Positions 6,946 through 14,798 of a stretch of 64,000 bases of DNA are shown here, piece after piece; positions within the stretch are counted from its first letter, which is position 1; each line of letters opens with the position of its first letter. Both the position numbers and the translations under genes were made by a program. The notes under the pieces were generated by a model. It made no database searches, was not told the origin of the DNA, and saw nothing but the letters and a program-made list of their open reading frames with translations. This DNA is from Methylomonas sp. EFPC3 (GTDB lineage Bacteria; Pseudomonadota; Gammaproteobacteria; Methylococcales; Methylomonadaceae): assembly GCF_029643245.1 (NCBI RefSeq), contig NZ_CP116398.1:1488001-1552000 (forward strand). Direction: 5' to 3'.

Positions 6946-8592
6946 TCAAACGCTGAGCTTGCGGCGTGCAGCCAGATGGTGGTCGGAGTAGCTGTGATGT
7001 TCGTCGAGGCCGACGATTTCGCATTTGCCCCCGGCGTGGCGATACTCTTCCGCATAGTGGTGGATAAACTCCATCACAGTATGGTCGATTAACTCAGCGT
7101 CGGTCAGATCGAAGAACACGTTCTCGCCTTGCGGAAAATCCGCCAACAAGCTTTTCAAGCTGATGAAGTTGGAGAACACCGCCGCACCGCTGACGGCAAT
7201 ATGGTAGGTGCGCGGATCGGTCTGGTTGACGTGGTAGGCCAGCGAAAACACATTGCCCGGTTTTAAGCCGCGGGTCATGTGGATCAGCAACTCGGCGACG
7301 ATGCCGATCGCGACGCCGACCAGCAAATCGGTGGCGATGACGCCGATAATGGTGATCACGAACACCACGAAATGATCCAAACCGACCGACAAGGTTTTGG
7401 CGAACTCTTTCGGCGAAGCCAGCCTGAAGCCGGTGAAGACCAGCAATGCCGCCAACGAAGACAGCGGAATTTCGTGAATCAAGCGCGGAAACAGCGCTAC
7501 GAAAATCAGTAGCAGCATACCGTGGAAGAAATTGGCCCAACCGGTTTTGGCGCCGTTGTTGATATTGGCCGAGCTACGGACGATCTCGGCAATCATCGGC
7601 AGACCGCCGACCATACCGGCGACCAAGTTGCCGACGCCGACCGCAGCCAGGTCCCGATTCAAATTGGAGTTGCGCTTGTAGGGATCGAGTTTGTCCACCG
7701 CCGACGCGCTCAATAGACTTTCCAGGCTGCCGACCAACCAAATCGTCACGACTGCCACCCAAAATTCGGCGGTGGCGATTTTGGAAAAATCCGGAAAGTA
7801 AAAGCCGGACATAAAATTCTCCGGCACCGCCACCAGGAAGGTAGGCCCCACGGTGTATTGGTGGTGCGGCAAAATTTCGGCTTCGGGCAAGAATAGGTAT
7901 TGGTGGATATGGTCCAGGTCGAAGTATTGGCCCAAAGCCAAGCCGAGCATGACCACCAGCAACGGCGCCGGAATCATCTTCAGGGTCGGTTGTTTGATCA
8001 AGGACCAAACCACCAGCAAGGCCAGTCCGCATAAACCGATCAACGACACTTCCGGATTCATTTCGATGATCGAATGCGGAATCTCGGCAATCGTACCGAG
8101 CAGGGTTTTGGCTTCGGGTTTTACCCCTAACAGGGTATGAACCTGCTTGGCCATGATGATGATGCCGATCGCGGCCAACATGCCGTGCACCACCGAACTG
8201 GGAAAAAAGGCACTCAGCTTGCCGGCTTTGAACACGCCGAGCAATATCTGCAACACACTGGCAACGACGATGGCCGCCAAGGTGTAACGGTAACCGGCCA
8301 TCGCATCGCCATGTCCCAGTGACTGCACCGCATCGACGATGACCACGATCAGACCGGCCGCCGGGCCATTGATCGTGACATGCGAGCCGCTGATGCGGGA
8401 GACCAGCACGCCGCCGATGATGGCGGTGATGATGCCCGACATCGGCGGAAAGCCGGACGCCATCGCGATACCGAGGCATAGCGGCAATGCAATCAAAAAC
8501 ACCAGAAAACCGGAGAGCAAATCGCTGCGCCAGTTTTCGACCAGGCCGGGAATACCGGTTTTCGGCAACACAAGCTGAGATACGGGGGACAT
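6946..8592 (-). CDS. SulP-family anion transporter, probable bicarbonate uptake
   Basis: 548 residues: a hydrophobic core of 10-14 helices with the SulP signature region (ISGSHVTINGPAAGLIVVIVDAVQSLG), followed by a short cytoplasmic STAS-like domain (about residues 430-535, AVSGAAVFSNFISLKSLL...FFDLTDAELIDHTVMEFIHHY). SulP/SLC26 proteins move sulfate, bicarbonate or dicarboxylates. Bicarbonate is favoured here because the gene is divergent from dabA-dabB and shares its regulatory region; this is inference from context. The ATG at 8592 has a weak RBS. A sigma-54-like site lies about 40 bp upstream. Confidence 0.85.
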   Translation of the reverse strand: MSPVSQLVLPKTGIPGLVENWRSDLLSGFLVFLIALPLCLGIAMASGFPPMSGIITAIIGGVLVSRISGSHVTINGPAAGLIVVIVDAVQSLGHGDAMAGYRYTLAAIVVASVLQILLGVFKAGKLSAFFPSSVVHGMLAAIGIIIMAKQVHTLLGVKPEAKTLLGTIAEIPHSIIEMNPEVSLIGLCGLALLVVWSLIKQPTLKMIPAPLLVVMLGLALGQYFDLDHIHQYLFLPEAEILPHHQYTVGPTFLVAVPENFMSGFYFPDFSKIATAEFWVAVVTIWLVGSLESLLSASAVDKLDPYKRNSNLNRDLAAVGVGNLVAGMVGGLPMIAEIVRSSANINNGAKTGWANFFHGMLLLIFVALFPRLIHEIPLSSLAALLVFTGFRLASPKEFAKTLSVGLDHFVVFVITIIGVIATDLLVGVAIGIVAELLIHMTRGLKPGNVFSLAYHVNQTDPRTYHIAVSGAAVFSNFISLKSLLADFPQGENVFFDLTDAELIDHTVMEFIHHYAEEYRHAGGKCEIVGLDEHHSYSDHHLAARRKLSV

Positions 8593-8629
8593 AAATAGCG
8601 CTCGTTCGATATTGGAAAACCATTTTCAA

Positions 8630-8645
8630 ACAAGAAATATGCCAG
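8630..8645 (-). promoter_or_regulatory. Weak sigma-54-like promoter towards sulP
   Basis: On the minus strand CTGGCATATTTCTTGT gives GG (8643-8642), ten bases, then GT (8631-8630). Sigma-54 promoters need GG-N10-GC; the second element here is GT, so this is a degenerate match. Confidence 0.35.
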
Positions 8646-8740
8646 TTCCAGCCAACAGCGGCCAAGCGCCGGTTTGCCCGGCCGACCCCGGCGCCGAAAG
8701 GCATCCGCCGCAACGAATAGTGCTTTTCCTGCAGCGGAAT

Positions 8741-8754
8741 GGTTTATAAAAACC
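8741..8754. promoter_or_regulatory. GGTT-N6-AACC element 1
   Basis: GGTTTATAAAAACC, arms GGTTT/AAACC. Same 14-bp frame as the two better-conserved copies; it begins 23 bp before copy 2, close to two helical turns. Confidence 0.4.
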
Positions 8755-8763
8755 CGGCTTACT

Positions 8764-8777
8764 GGTTGAAATCAACC
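8764..8777. promoter_or_regulatory. GGTT-N6-AACC element 2
   Basis: GGTTGAAATCAACC, perfect inverted repeat of GGTTGA/TCAACC around AA. It differs from copy 3 by one base. Placed about 145 bp upstream of the start expected from the sulP sigma-54-like site. Confidence 0.55.
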
Positions 8778-9042
8778 TTTACCCGACCGCTCGCCGGTAT
8801 CATTCGCAGGCGCTGTGCATCGATCCGAACGCGGCAGCGAGCGAAGCGCACCAATCTGCGCCTCCTCCGGCCGACGCCCACTGGTCCAGCGCAGCCACAC
8901 AAGTTAAGGAAAGCCGTTTCGGCGTAGCCGCGCTGCCCCGCCGGCCCGCGTAGCAAAACCGTCGGCGTCGGCCGCTATCGAAACGCTACGCAAGCCCGAC
9001 GCGGCGACCGGAGCCGGAAACCTCGGCAAGACCGTACCGATT

Positions 9043-9056
9043 GGTTTAAATCAACC
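9043..9056. promoter_or_regulatory. GGTT-N6-AACC element 3
   Basis: GGTTTAAATCAACC, one base different from copy 2, which lies 279 bp away. It ends 75 bp before the -24 element of the dabA promoter, about -100 to -113 from the expected transcription start, where enhancer-binding proteins commonly bind. Confidence 0.55.
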
Positions 9057-9128
9057 GCCGGTCAACGTTTTTTTGCACCAGACACGCACCCTCACCAAAT
9101 AAAACCATTGCAATTCAAATAGATAAAA

Positions 9129-9145
9129 TTGGCACGCGCCATGCT
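9129..9145 (+). promoter_or_regulatory. Sigma-54 (RpoN) promoter of dabA-dabB
   Basis: TTGGCACGCGCCATGCT: GG at 9131-9132, ten bases, GC at 9143-9144, matching the consensus TGGCACG-N4-TTGCW except one base in the -12 box. The expected start is near 9156, giving a leader of about 170 bases. Confidence 0.75.
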
Positions 9146-9327
9146 TATCCTTGATTGACATCCCCGCCCGGATTGGTCCGATTGCGGCCCGGCTTCGGCC
9201 TGCAATAGCCTCATTGCCATAAAGCTGAGCGCCATACCGGCCGGCTTTCACTTCATCGGCTGCCGCCAGCATGCGCTGAACCATCCGGCAACCGGCGAGA
9301 GCTGTTTTGACCAACGAGGTTTATTAC

Positions 9328-11937
9328 ATGGAATCGGTTAGCCATATTTGTCATTCGGCGGAGCCGAATGGCAGCCACTCCGACCGCCGAGATTGCGGTT
9401 TCGACCTGGATCGCGCCATCGACAATGTATCGCACTGGTTGCCGACGCAAGGTCCGCTAAAAGACTTCATCCACCACAATACCTTACATGCGGTACAGCA
9501 CTTGCCGTTTCACGAAGGCGTCGCGCTGGCGGCAAAAATATTCGGCGCGCGCAGCTATTTGCCGCTCTCCGATTACCAAAACCGCTACCGTGAAGGCCGG
9601 ATCAACGACCATGCCATCGACTGGGCTTTGCAGCGTGCCGACTTGAACGACAACCAGCGCCTAGCGCTGCGCGACAGCCTATTTAGTGCAGACAAGCAAA
9701 GCCATTACCCGCCGATTTCTCTAGCCAACCACGGGATACGTACCCGTTGGCTAAACGAATTGGAAGTGGATTTGAATGCGCTGGCGCATCCGGTCTTATT
9801 TCGTCTACTGGCCAACTTTCTGGATCAGGGCATCAGCCGCTGGAGCTTGCCGAAGGCAAACGAGAGTTTTTGGGATTGCGTGTTGCGCTTAACCCAAAAC
9901 AGCCTGCTGCCGTTGTATCCGTTTCAAGAAAAAAGCGTACGCGACTTGCTCAACCTCGGCCCGGATCAAGTCATTCTGCATTGTTTGCAACGCATGGTCG
10001 GCCTCGAAACCTGGTACGAACAGTACATTCTGGAAATGCTGCTCGGTCATCCCGGCTGGTCCGGTATGGTCAGACTGATCGAACTGAATCCGCAAACCTT
10101 GCTGGCCCGCCGCGATATTTCGTTGCAGCAATTGATCGCATTCGAACTGGCCTGTGAACTAGCCTTGCTGCAGAAAAAACGCGGTGCCAATTTCGGCAAT
10201 ATTGCCGCCTTGAAACAGCTGGATTCGGTGCCGCGCTTCAACGGCGGCGCGATGCAAACTCAGGTTCCGTTAAGGCTGAAAGTCTGGCACGAAGCCATGG
10301 AATGGTCCCTGCATAGCGAATTGTTGCAGGCTTTGAAAAACCAGCCGGTTCCGGGCCGGTCGCCAACCGCCAAGCCGGCGGTGCAAGCGCAGGCACTGTT
10401 TTGCATCGACGACCGGGAATGCTCGTTACGCCGGCATTTGGAAGAAATCAATCCGGCAATCCAAACCTTCGGCGCCGCCGGCTTTTTCGGCATCGATTTT
10501 CTGTACCAGGGCCTGGACGACGTCTATCCGGTGGCGCAATGCCCGACCGCGATTGAGCCTAAACATTTGATCGTCGAAGCGGCGGAAGACCAAGCCGAAA
10601 CAAAACAAAAAACCGGTAAGTTGTCCAGCCTGCACTTCACGGCGCATTCGATGCTGCGCGGTTGGTTGTTTACCCAGACCTTGGGTCTGGGTTACGCGGC
10701 GCGCCTGGCCTGGAACGTATTCCGCCCCGGCGCCGGCCTGCTTAATATCGAACAGCTCAGCGAGGTCAAGGCTCACAGCCACTTGCACCTGCTGCGCGAA
10801 ACCGACGAACCCACGCCGGAAGGCTATTTATTGGGCTTTTCCTTTCCGGAAATGGCCGACCGCGTCGGCGGCTTGTTGCGCAATATCGGCTTGACCAAGG
10901 ATTTCGCACCTTTGGTAGTCATTGTCGCCCACGGCTCCAGCAGCGTGAACAATCCGCATTTTGCCGCCTACGACTGCGGCGCCTGCGCCGGCAAACCCGG
11001 CGCGCCGAATGCCCGCGCCTTCGCCTGGATGGCGAATCAGGACGCGGTACGGGACATCCTGCGTGAACGCGGTATCGACATTCCGGCCGCCACTTATTTC
11101 GTACCGGCGCTGCATAACACCAGCCGCGACGAAATCACTTATTTCGATCCGAATTCCTATTTGCACCGCGACCATAAAGTGCTGCACGCCTTCAAGCACG
11201 ACATGCACCACGCCCTGTTACGCAACGCGCGCGAACGTTGCCGCTGGTTCGAATTGGGCCCGCAATCGCATTCCAATAAAGCAGCGCATCAACACGTCGT
11301 CGCCCGCGCCTCGTCGATTTTCGAACCGCGCCCGGAATACAACCATTCCAACAACCTGTATTGCCTGGTCGGCCGCCGCCAATTGAGCCGGCAATTATTT
11401 CTGGACCGGCGCTCGTTTCTGCATTCCTACGATCCGGCCAGCGATCCCAACGGCGAGATCATGGCCAAGATTCTGTCTGCGATCATTCCGGTCTGCGGCG
11501 GTATCAACCTGGAATATTTGTTCTCTCGGATCGACAACTCGGTTTACGGCGCCGGCACCAAGCTACCGCACAACGTAATCGGCTTGCTGGGCGTCGCCAA
11601 CGGCGTCGAAGGCGATCTGCGTACCGGTTTGCCCTCGCAAATGATCGAAGTTCACGAACCGGCCCGACTGCTGATGGTGGTGGAACAAACCACCGCTATT
11701 ATGGATAAAGCCTTGGCCGGCATCGGCGGTTTGCAGGAATGGCTGGACGGCGAATGGATCAGATTGGTCAGCTGCGACCCCGCCAGCCACGAATTGCAGC
11801 TATACGCCAAACACGGCTGGGAAAACATCGAACTGCCGGATACCTTGCAAACTCCGGCAGCGCCCCACTCGGAAAAAATCATCCTCGGCAAGACCGCAAC
11901 GATACCGGTACATCAGTTATCAGGGAGACGGGCATGA
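9328..11937 (+). CDS. dabA: DabA, zinc subunit of the DAB inorganic-carbon uptake complex
   Basis: 869 residues, DUF2309/UPF0753. With DabB it forms a membrane-energised, vectorial carbonic-anhydrase-like complex that accumulates bicarbonate in the cytoplasm. The four zinc-site residues of the characterised Halothiobacillus protein can be placed with identical spacing: Cys359 and Asp361 in FCIDDRE, His535 in VAHGSS, and Cys550 in YDCGAC. The protein is soluble-like and sits on DabB. The ATG at 9328 follows GAGG by eight bases; an upstream TTG at 9307 is in frame but lacks this. The stop overlaps the dabB start (ATGA). A sigma-54 promoter lies about 185 bp upstream. Confidence 0.95.
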   Translation: MESVSHICHSAEPNGSHSDRRDCGFDLDRAIDNVSHWLPTQGPLKDFIHHNTLHAVQHLPFHEGVALAAKIFGARSYLPLSDYQNRYREGRINDHAIDWALQRADLNDNQRLALRDSLFSADKQSHYPPISLANHGIRTRWLNELEVDLNALAHPVLFRLLANFLDQGISRWSLPKANESFWDCVLRLTQNSLLPLYPFQEKSVRDLLNLGPDQVILHCLQRMVGLETWYEQYILEMLLGHPGWSGMVRLIELNPQTLLARRDISLQQLIAFELACELALLQKKRGANFGNIAALKQLDSVPRFNGGAMQTQVPLRLKVWHEAMEWSLHSELLQALKNQPVPGRSPTAKPAVQAQALFCIDDRECSLRRHLEEINPAIQTFGAAGFFGIDFLYQGLDDVYPVAQCPTAIEPKHLIVEAAEDQAETKQKTGKLSSLHFTAHSMLRGWLFTQTLGLGYAARLAWNVFRPGAGLLNIEQLSEVKAHSHLHLLRETDEPTPEGYLLGFSFPEMADRVGGLLRNIGLTKDFAPLVVIVAHGSSSVNNPHFAAYDCGACAGKPGAPNARAFAWMANQDAVRDILRERGIDIPAATYFVPALHNTSRDEITYFDPNSYLHRDHKVLHAFKHDMHHALLRNARERCRWFELGPQSHSNKAAHQHVVARASSIFEPRPEYNHSNNLYCLVGRRQLSRQLFLDRRSFLHSYDPASDPNGEIMAKILSAIIPVCGGINLEYLFSRIDNSVYGAGTKLPHNVIGLLGVANGVEGDLRTGLPSQMIEVHEPARLLMVVEQTTAIMDKALAGIGGLQEWLDGEWIRLVSCDPASHELQLYAKHGWENIELPDTLQTPAAPHSEKIILGKTATIPVHQLSGRRA

Positions 11938-13820
11938 ACGGCTTGATGTTGGCCTGTTTGGCATTTCCGCTGCTCGGCATGCTATCGATATTGCTTTTCG
12001 GCAGCAGCGAGCAACGCATATCGTGCATTAGTCTATGGATCAGCCGCGCGAAAGGCGCCAGCGTACTAGGTTTGTTAGCGGTCTGGGCCGTTGCCGGTTT
12101 TCCGGCTCACGAATTCGCGTGGTTCGATCTTTACGCACAAGGCGAATACCGCTTTCCGATTTTGTTTTATTTGGACCGGATCAGCGCGGTCTATTTATTC
12201 TGCGCCTGGGTGATTTTCTCGATCATCGTGCGTTATTGCCGGGTCTATCTGCACCGCGAAACCGGCTACCAGCGTTTCTTCCTGACAATCTTCGGCTTTG
12301 CATTCGGTTTGAATCTGGTGATTCTGTCCGGTTCGATCGATATGCTATTCGCCGGCTGGGAAATAGTGGGCGTCTCGTCGTTTTTGTTGATCGCCTTTTA
12401 CCGACACCGGCCGCAGCCTATCCGCAATGCCTTGCGCGCTTACAGCATTTACCGCTTCTGCGACGTCGGCTTGCTGCTCGGGGCCTGGATGAGCCATTTG
12501 CTGTTTCACGACAGCCAGCATTTCAGCCAACTGGCCAATTTGTTCCAGCACGCGGCAATGCCGCCGGCCGGTTATGCGTCGCTGCTGATATTGTCCTGGC
12601 TGATCGTCATCGCCGCCTCCGGCAAATCGGCGCAGTTCCCGTTCTGCTTCTGGTTACCGCGGGCGATGGAGGGACCGACGCCGTCCAGCGCCATTTTTTA
12701 CGGTGCGCTATCGATCCATCTGGGCGTGTTTCTGTTGTTACGCACCATGCCGATCTGGACCTACCATTACTTGCCGCGCACCATGGTGTTGGTGATCGGC
12801 TTGCTGACCGTCGTCATCGCCAATCTGTCGGAAAAAACCCAATCCAATATCAAGGGCCAGATCGCTTATGCCTCGATCACCCAGGTTGGCTTCATGTTTA
12901 TGGAATTGTCGCTGGGTCTGGAGACTCTGGTCTTAGTACATTTTCTCGGCAACGCCTTCCTGCGTTGCTACCAGTTGCTGGTCTCGCCGTCTATCGTCGC
13001 CCATTTGCTGCGGGTGGAAGGCTCGGTCGATACCGACTTCGTCATCAAACCCAGCGCGATGCGCGAATTTCTGCCCAATTCCATCCGCGATACCTTGCCG
13101 GCAGTACTGCAAAACACGCTATACGTGTTCGCGTTGCAGGAAGGTAATTTGGAACGCTTGGTACGTTCGACCTTGTGGGACCCGCTGAAGCAAATCGGCG
13201 CCCGCATGAACCAGGTCAGGCCTGCGATCCGGTATTTCAGCAGCGTCGGTCTGATCGGTCTGATCATCCTCGGCGAAAACGAAACCTGGTTCGATCGCGG
13301 TTATTTATCGATCCCGATCTCCCTGGCAATGGTGGTAGCCTCGCTGAGCGCGTTCAGCCAAAAACACAGTCCGTTCAAAGTCTGGAACGCGATCGCAACC
13401 AGTTGCGGTTTGGCCGGCGTTGCGGTGTGGATGATGGATCCCGCGGCTTATGCGGACGTGCTGCTGTTTTTGAGCGGCGTGCTGCCCTCCTGGCTATTGG
13501 GTATAGGCGTGCTACGCCGAATGCTGGCGCAGGAAAACTTCGCCGACGAGCCGTTCCGCTACCGGGCCATGGCCGAAACCCGGCCGCGAGCTTCGCTGCT
13601 GTTGTTTCTGAGCTTTCTGGGTTTGGTAGGATTCCCGATCACGCCGGCATTTCTGGGCGAAGACCTGCTATTGGCCGACGCCACCGGGCTGCATCCTTGG
13701 TTTGCCCTGCCCATCACACTGGCCTTTGTCGTCAACGGCATCGCCGCCGCCCGCGTCTTCGTCAGATTGTGCATGGGCCGCCCCAGCGAGGTTAACAGCC
13801 AAACTCACGAATCCGCCTAG
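11934..13820 (+). CDS. dabB: DabB, proton-channel subunit of the DAB inorganic-carbon uptake complex
   Basis: 628 residues with many hydrophobic helices, of the NuoL/MrpA antiporter-like family. The GWEIVGVSSFLLIAFYRHRPQ stretch (split here by a variable base count, residues about 140-160) and the KSAQFPFCFWLPRAMEGPTPSSA region are signatures of the proton-antiporter domain. It anchors DabA and couples it to the proton gradient. The start codon overlaps the dabA stop by four bases, so synthesis is coupled. The gene order dabA-dabB is the reverse of many dab operons. Confidence 0.93.
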   Translation: MNGLMLACLAFPLLGMLSILLFGSSEQRISCISLWISRAKGASVLGLLAVWAVAGFPAHEFAWFDLYAQGEYRFPILFYLDRISAVYLFCAWVIFSIIVRYCRVYLHRETGYQRFFLTIFGFAFGLNLVILSGSIDMLFAGWEIVGVSSFLLIAFYRHRPQPIRNALRAYSIYRFCDVGLLLGAWMSHLLFHDSQHFSQLANLFQHAAMPPAGYASLLILSWLIVIAASGKSAQFPFCFWLPRAMEGPTPSSAIFYGALSIHLGVFLLLRTMPIWTYHYLPRTMVLVIGLLTVVIANLSEKTQSNIKGQIAYASITQVGFMFMELSLGLETLVLVHFLGNAFLRCYQLLVSPSIVAHLLRVEGSVDTDFVIKPSAMREFLPNSIRDTLPAVLQNTLYVFALQEGNLERLVRSTLWDPLKQIGARMNQVRPAIRYFSSVGLIGLIILGENETWFDRGYLSIPISLAMVVASLSAFSQKHSPFKVWNAIATSCGLAGVAVWMMDPAAYADVLLFLSGVLPSWLLGIGVLRRMLAQENFADEPFRYRAMAETRPRASLLLFLSFLGLVGFPITPAFLGEDLLLADATGLHPWFALPITLAFVVNGIAAARVFVRLCMGRPSEVNSQTHESA

Positions 13821-13930
13821 TGACTTTATCCGTCAATCATGGCATTAATGTTGCGCTAGGCGCGACTTTTTCGCGCTCGGAAATATTGGCCGTTTTTGGC
13901 CCGCACAATAATAATTCGACAGGAGGATAC

Positions 13931-14392
13931 ATGCGTAAATTTCCAATTGTAATGCTGACAGTTGCCTTAAGCGCCGCCTTGGGTCAGGCTTTCGCCGAAG
14001 AAGCCGCCGTTTCGGACAAAGTCAGAACCAGCGTTTTGAAACGTCATCCGCAGGCAACCGATATGGTTGGCACCATGGAAACCCACTTCGGCCAACAGTT
14101 GCTGGAAGTCAGTTTCAAGGACGCTGAAGGCCAAGTTCTGCACGAATTGTTCCGTGCCAACGGCGCATTGTTTACCGGCGAACTGGTATTGGAAAATCCG
14201 CAGCAAGTGCCGCCGATGGTGACCGATGCCGTTAAAGCCAATTTCCCGGACGCCCGCATCGAAAAAGCCGAGTTGGTGGTAAACCCGAACGGTGTCGGTG
14301 AAGAGTATGAATTGATCGTTAGCGCCCCTAGCGGCAAATGGCGGGTAGCGGTCAACGACAAAGGCGCGATCACATCCAAAGAACGCCATTAG
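13931..14392 (+). CDS. PepSY-like periplasmic protein
   Basis: 153 residues with a clear Sec signal (MRKFPIVMLTVALSAALGQAFA). The mature part has two similar alpha/beta repeats (VRTSVLKRHPQATDMVGTM and VTDAVKANFPDARIEKAELV), each followed by strands such as YELIVSAPSGKWRVAVNDKG, as in PepSY-like periplasmic domains. The role is unknown. The start has a perfect AGGAGG eight bases upstream. It lies 110 bp after dabB; cotranscription is possible, but the 110 bp are AT-rich and may carry its own promoter. Confidence 0.7.
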   Translation: MRKFPIVMLTVALSAALGQAFAEEAAVSDKVRTSVLKRHPQATDMVGTMETHFGQQLLEVSFKDAEGQVLHELFRANGALFTGELVLENPQQVPPMVTDAVKANFPDARIEKAELVVNPNGVGEEYELIVSAPSGKWRVAVNDKGAITSKERH

Positions 14393-14798
14393 TCGGATTT
14401 TCGCCAGGTTCGGGTTCAGATGAAGACGCTTGCAGCCAAGCCTTGATGAATCCAGGTTAACACTACTCTGCAATTGCCGGACAGCCGCTGTGGCTCAGCG
14501 ATCCAGCCGGCAATTGGGGTAGCCCAAACCGAGTTGGCGCTAGCTATCGAGACAGCATTACCATCTGAATACCACCAGCTTGGCCGATGGTTAGTCAATG
14601 CCTGCCGGTCAAATCCGAAACTAGTACGGTAGTGGGATTTTCAGCTGAAAAACGGCTTCTACCGTCTTCTAACCGGGCCCCGCCCCCCATCCACAGTACG
14701 CCCAGATCAATTTACATTTTTTTCTGCACTGGGCTGCTTGCCAACTTTTTCGACGTGTTTTTTATTTTGCCGTACAGAACCGCGTTTAGAATATCCGC
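14393..14798. other. 406-bp intergenic region with inverted repeats
   Basis: Contains CAATTGCCGG (14471-14480) and its exact complement CCGGCAATTG (14507-14516) 26 bases apart, and the 14-bp perfect palindrome TTTTCAGCTGAAAA (14638-14651). An open frame of 60 codons on the minus strand (14598-14416) covers the first structure but has no good RBS. No RNA family recognised. Confidence 0.4.

Larger units (their letters stand above)
8593..9327. promoter_or_regulatory. Divergent regulatory region between sulP and dabA
   Basis: 735 bp without a supportable gene. It holds a sigma-54-type promoter towards dabA, a weaker one towards sulP, and three GGTT-N6-AACC elements, each described separately. 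The length and the spacing of the elements relative to both promoters resemble enhancer-dependent regulation. Confidence 0.6.

Noticed and set aside
5884-7092. 402-codon plus-strand open frame
   Set aside because: Lies antisense to the DUF2490 and sulP genes, which show real family motifs; it is a frame kept open by high GC.
8761-9060. Small frames of about 60 codons on both strands in the sulP-dabA region
   Set aside because: No RBS, Arg-rich products; regulatory content explains the region better.
9307-9327. TTG at 9307 as dabA start
   Set aside because: The ATG at 9328 has GAGG at good distance; the TTG does not.
14416-14598. 60-codon open frame on the minus strand before relA
   Set aside because: No good ribosome-binding site and it covers an inverted repeat; kept only as part of the intergenic description.
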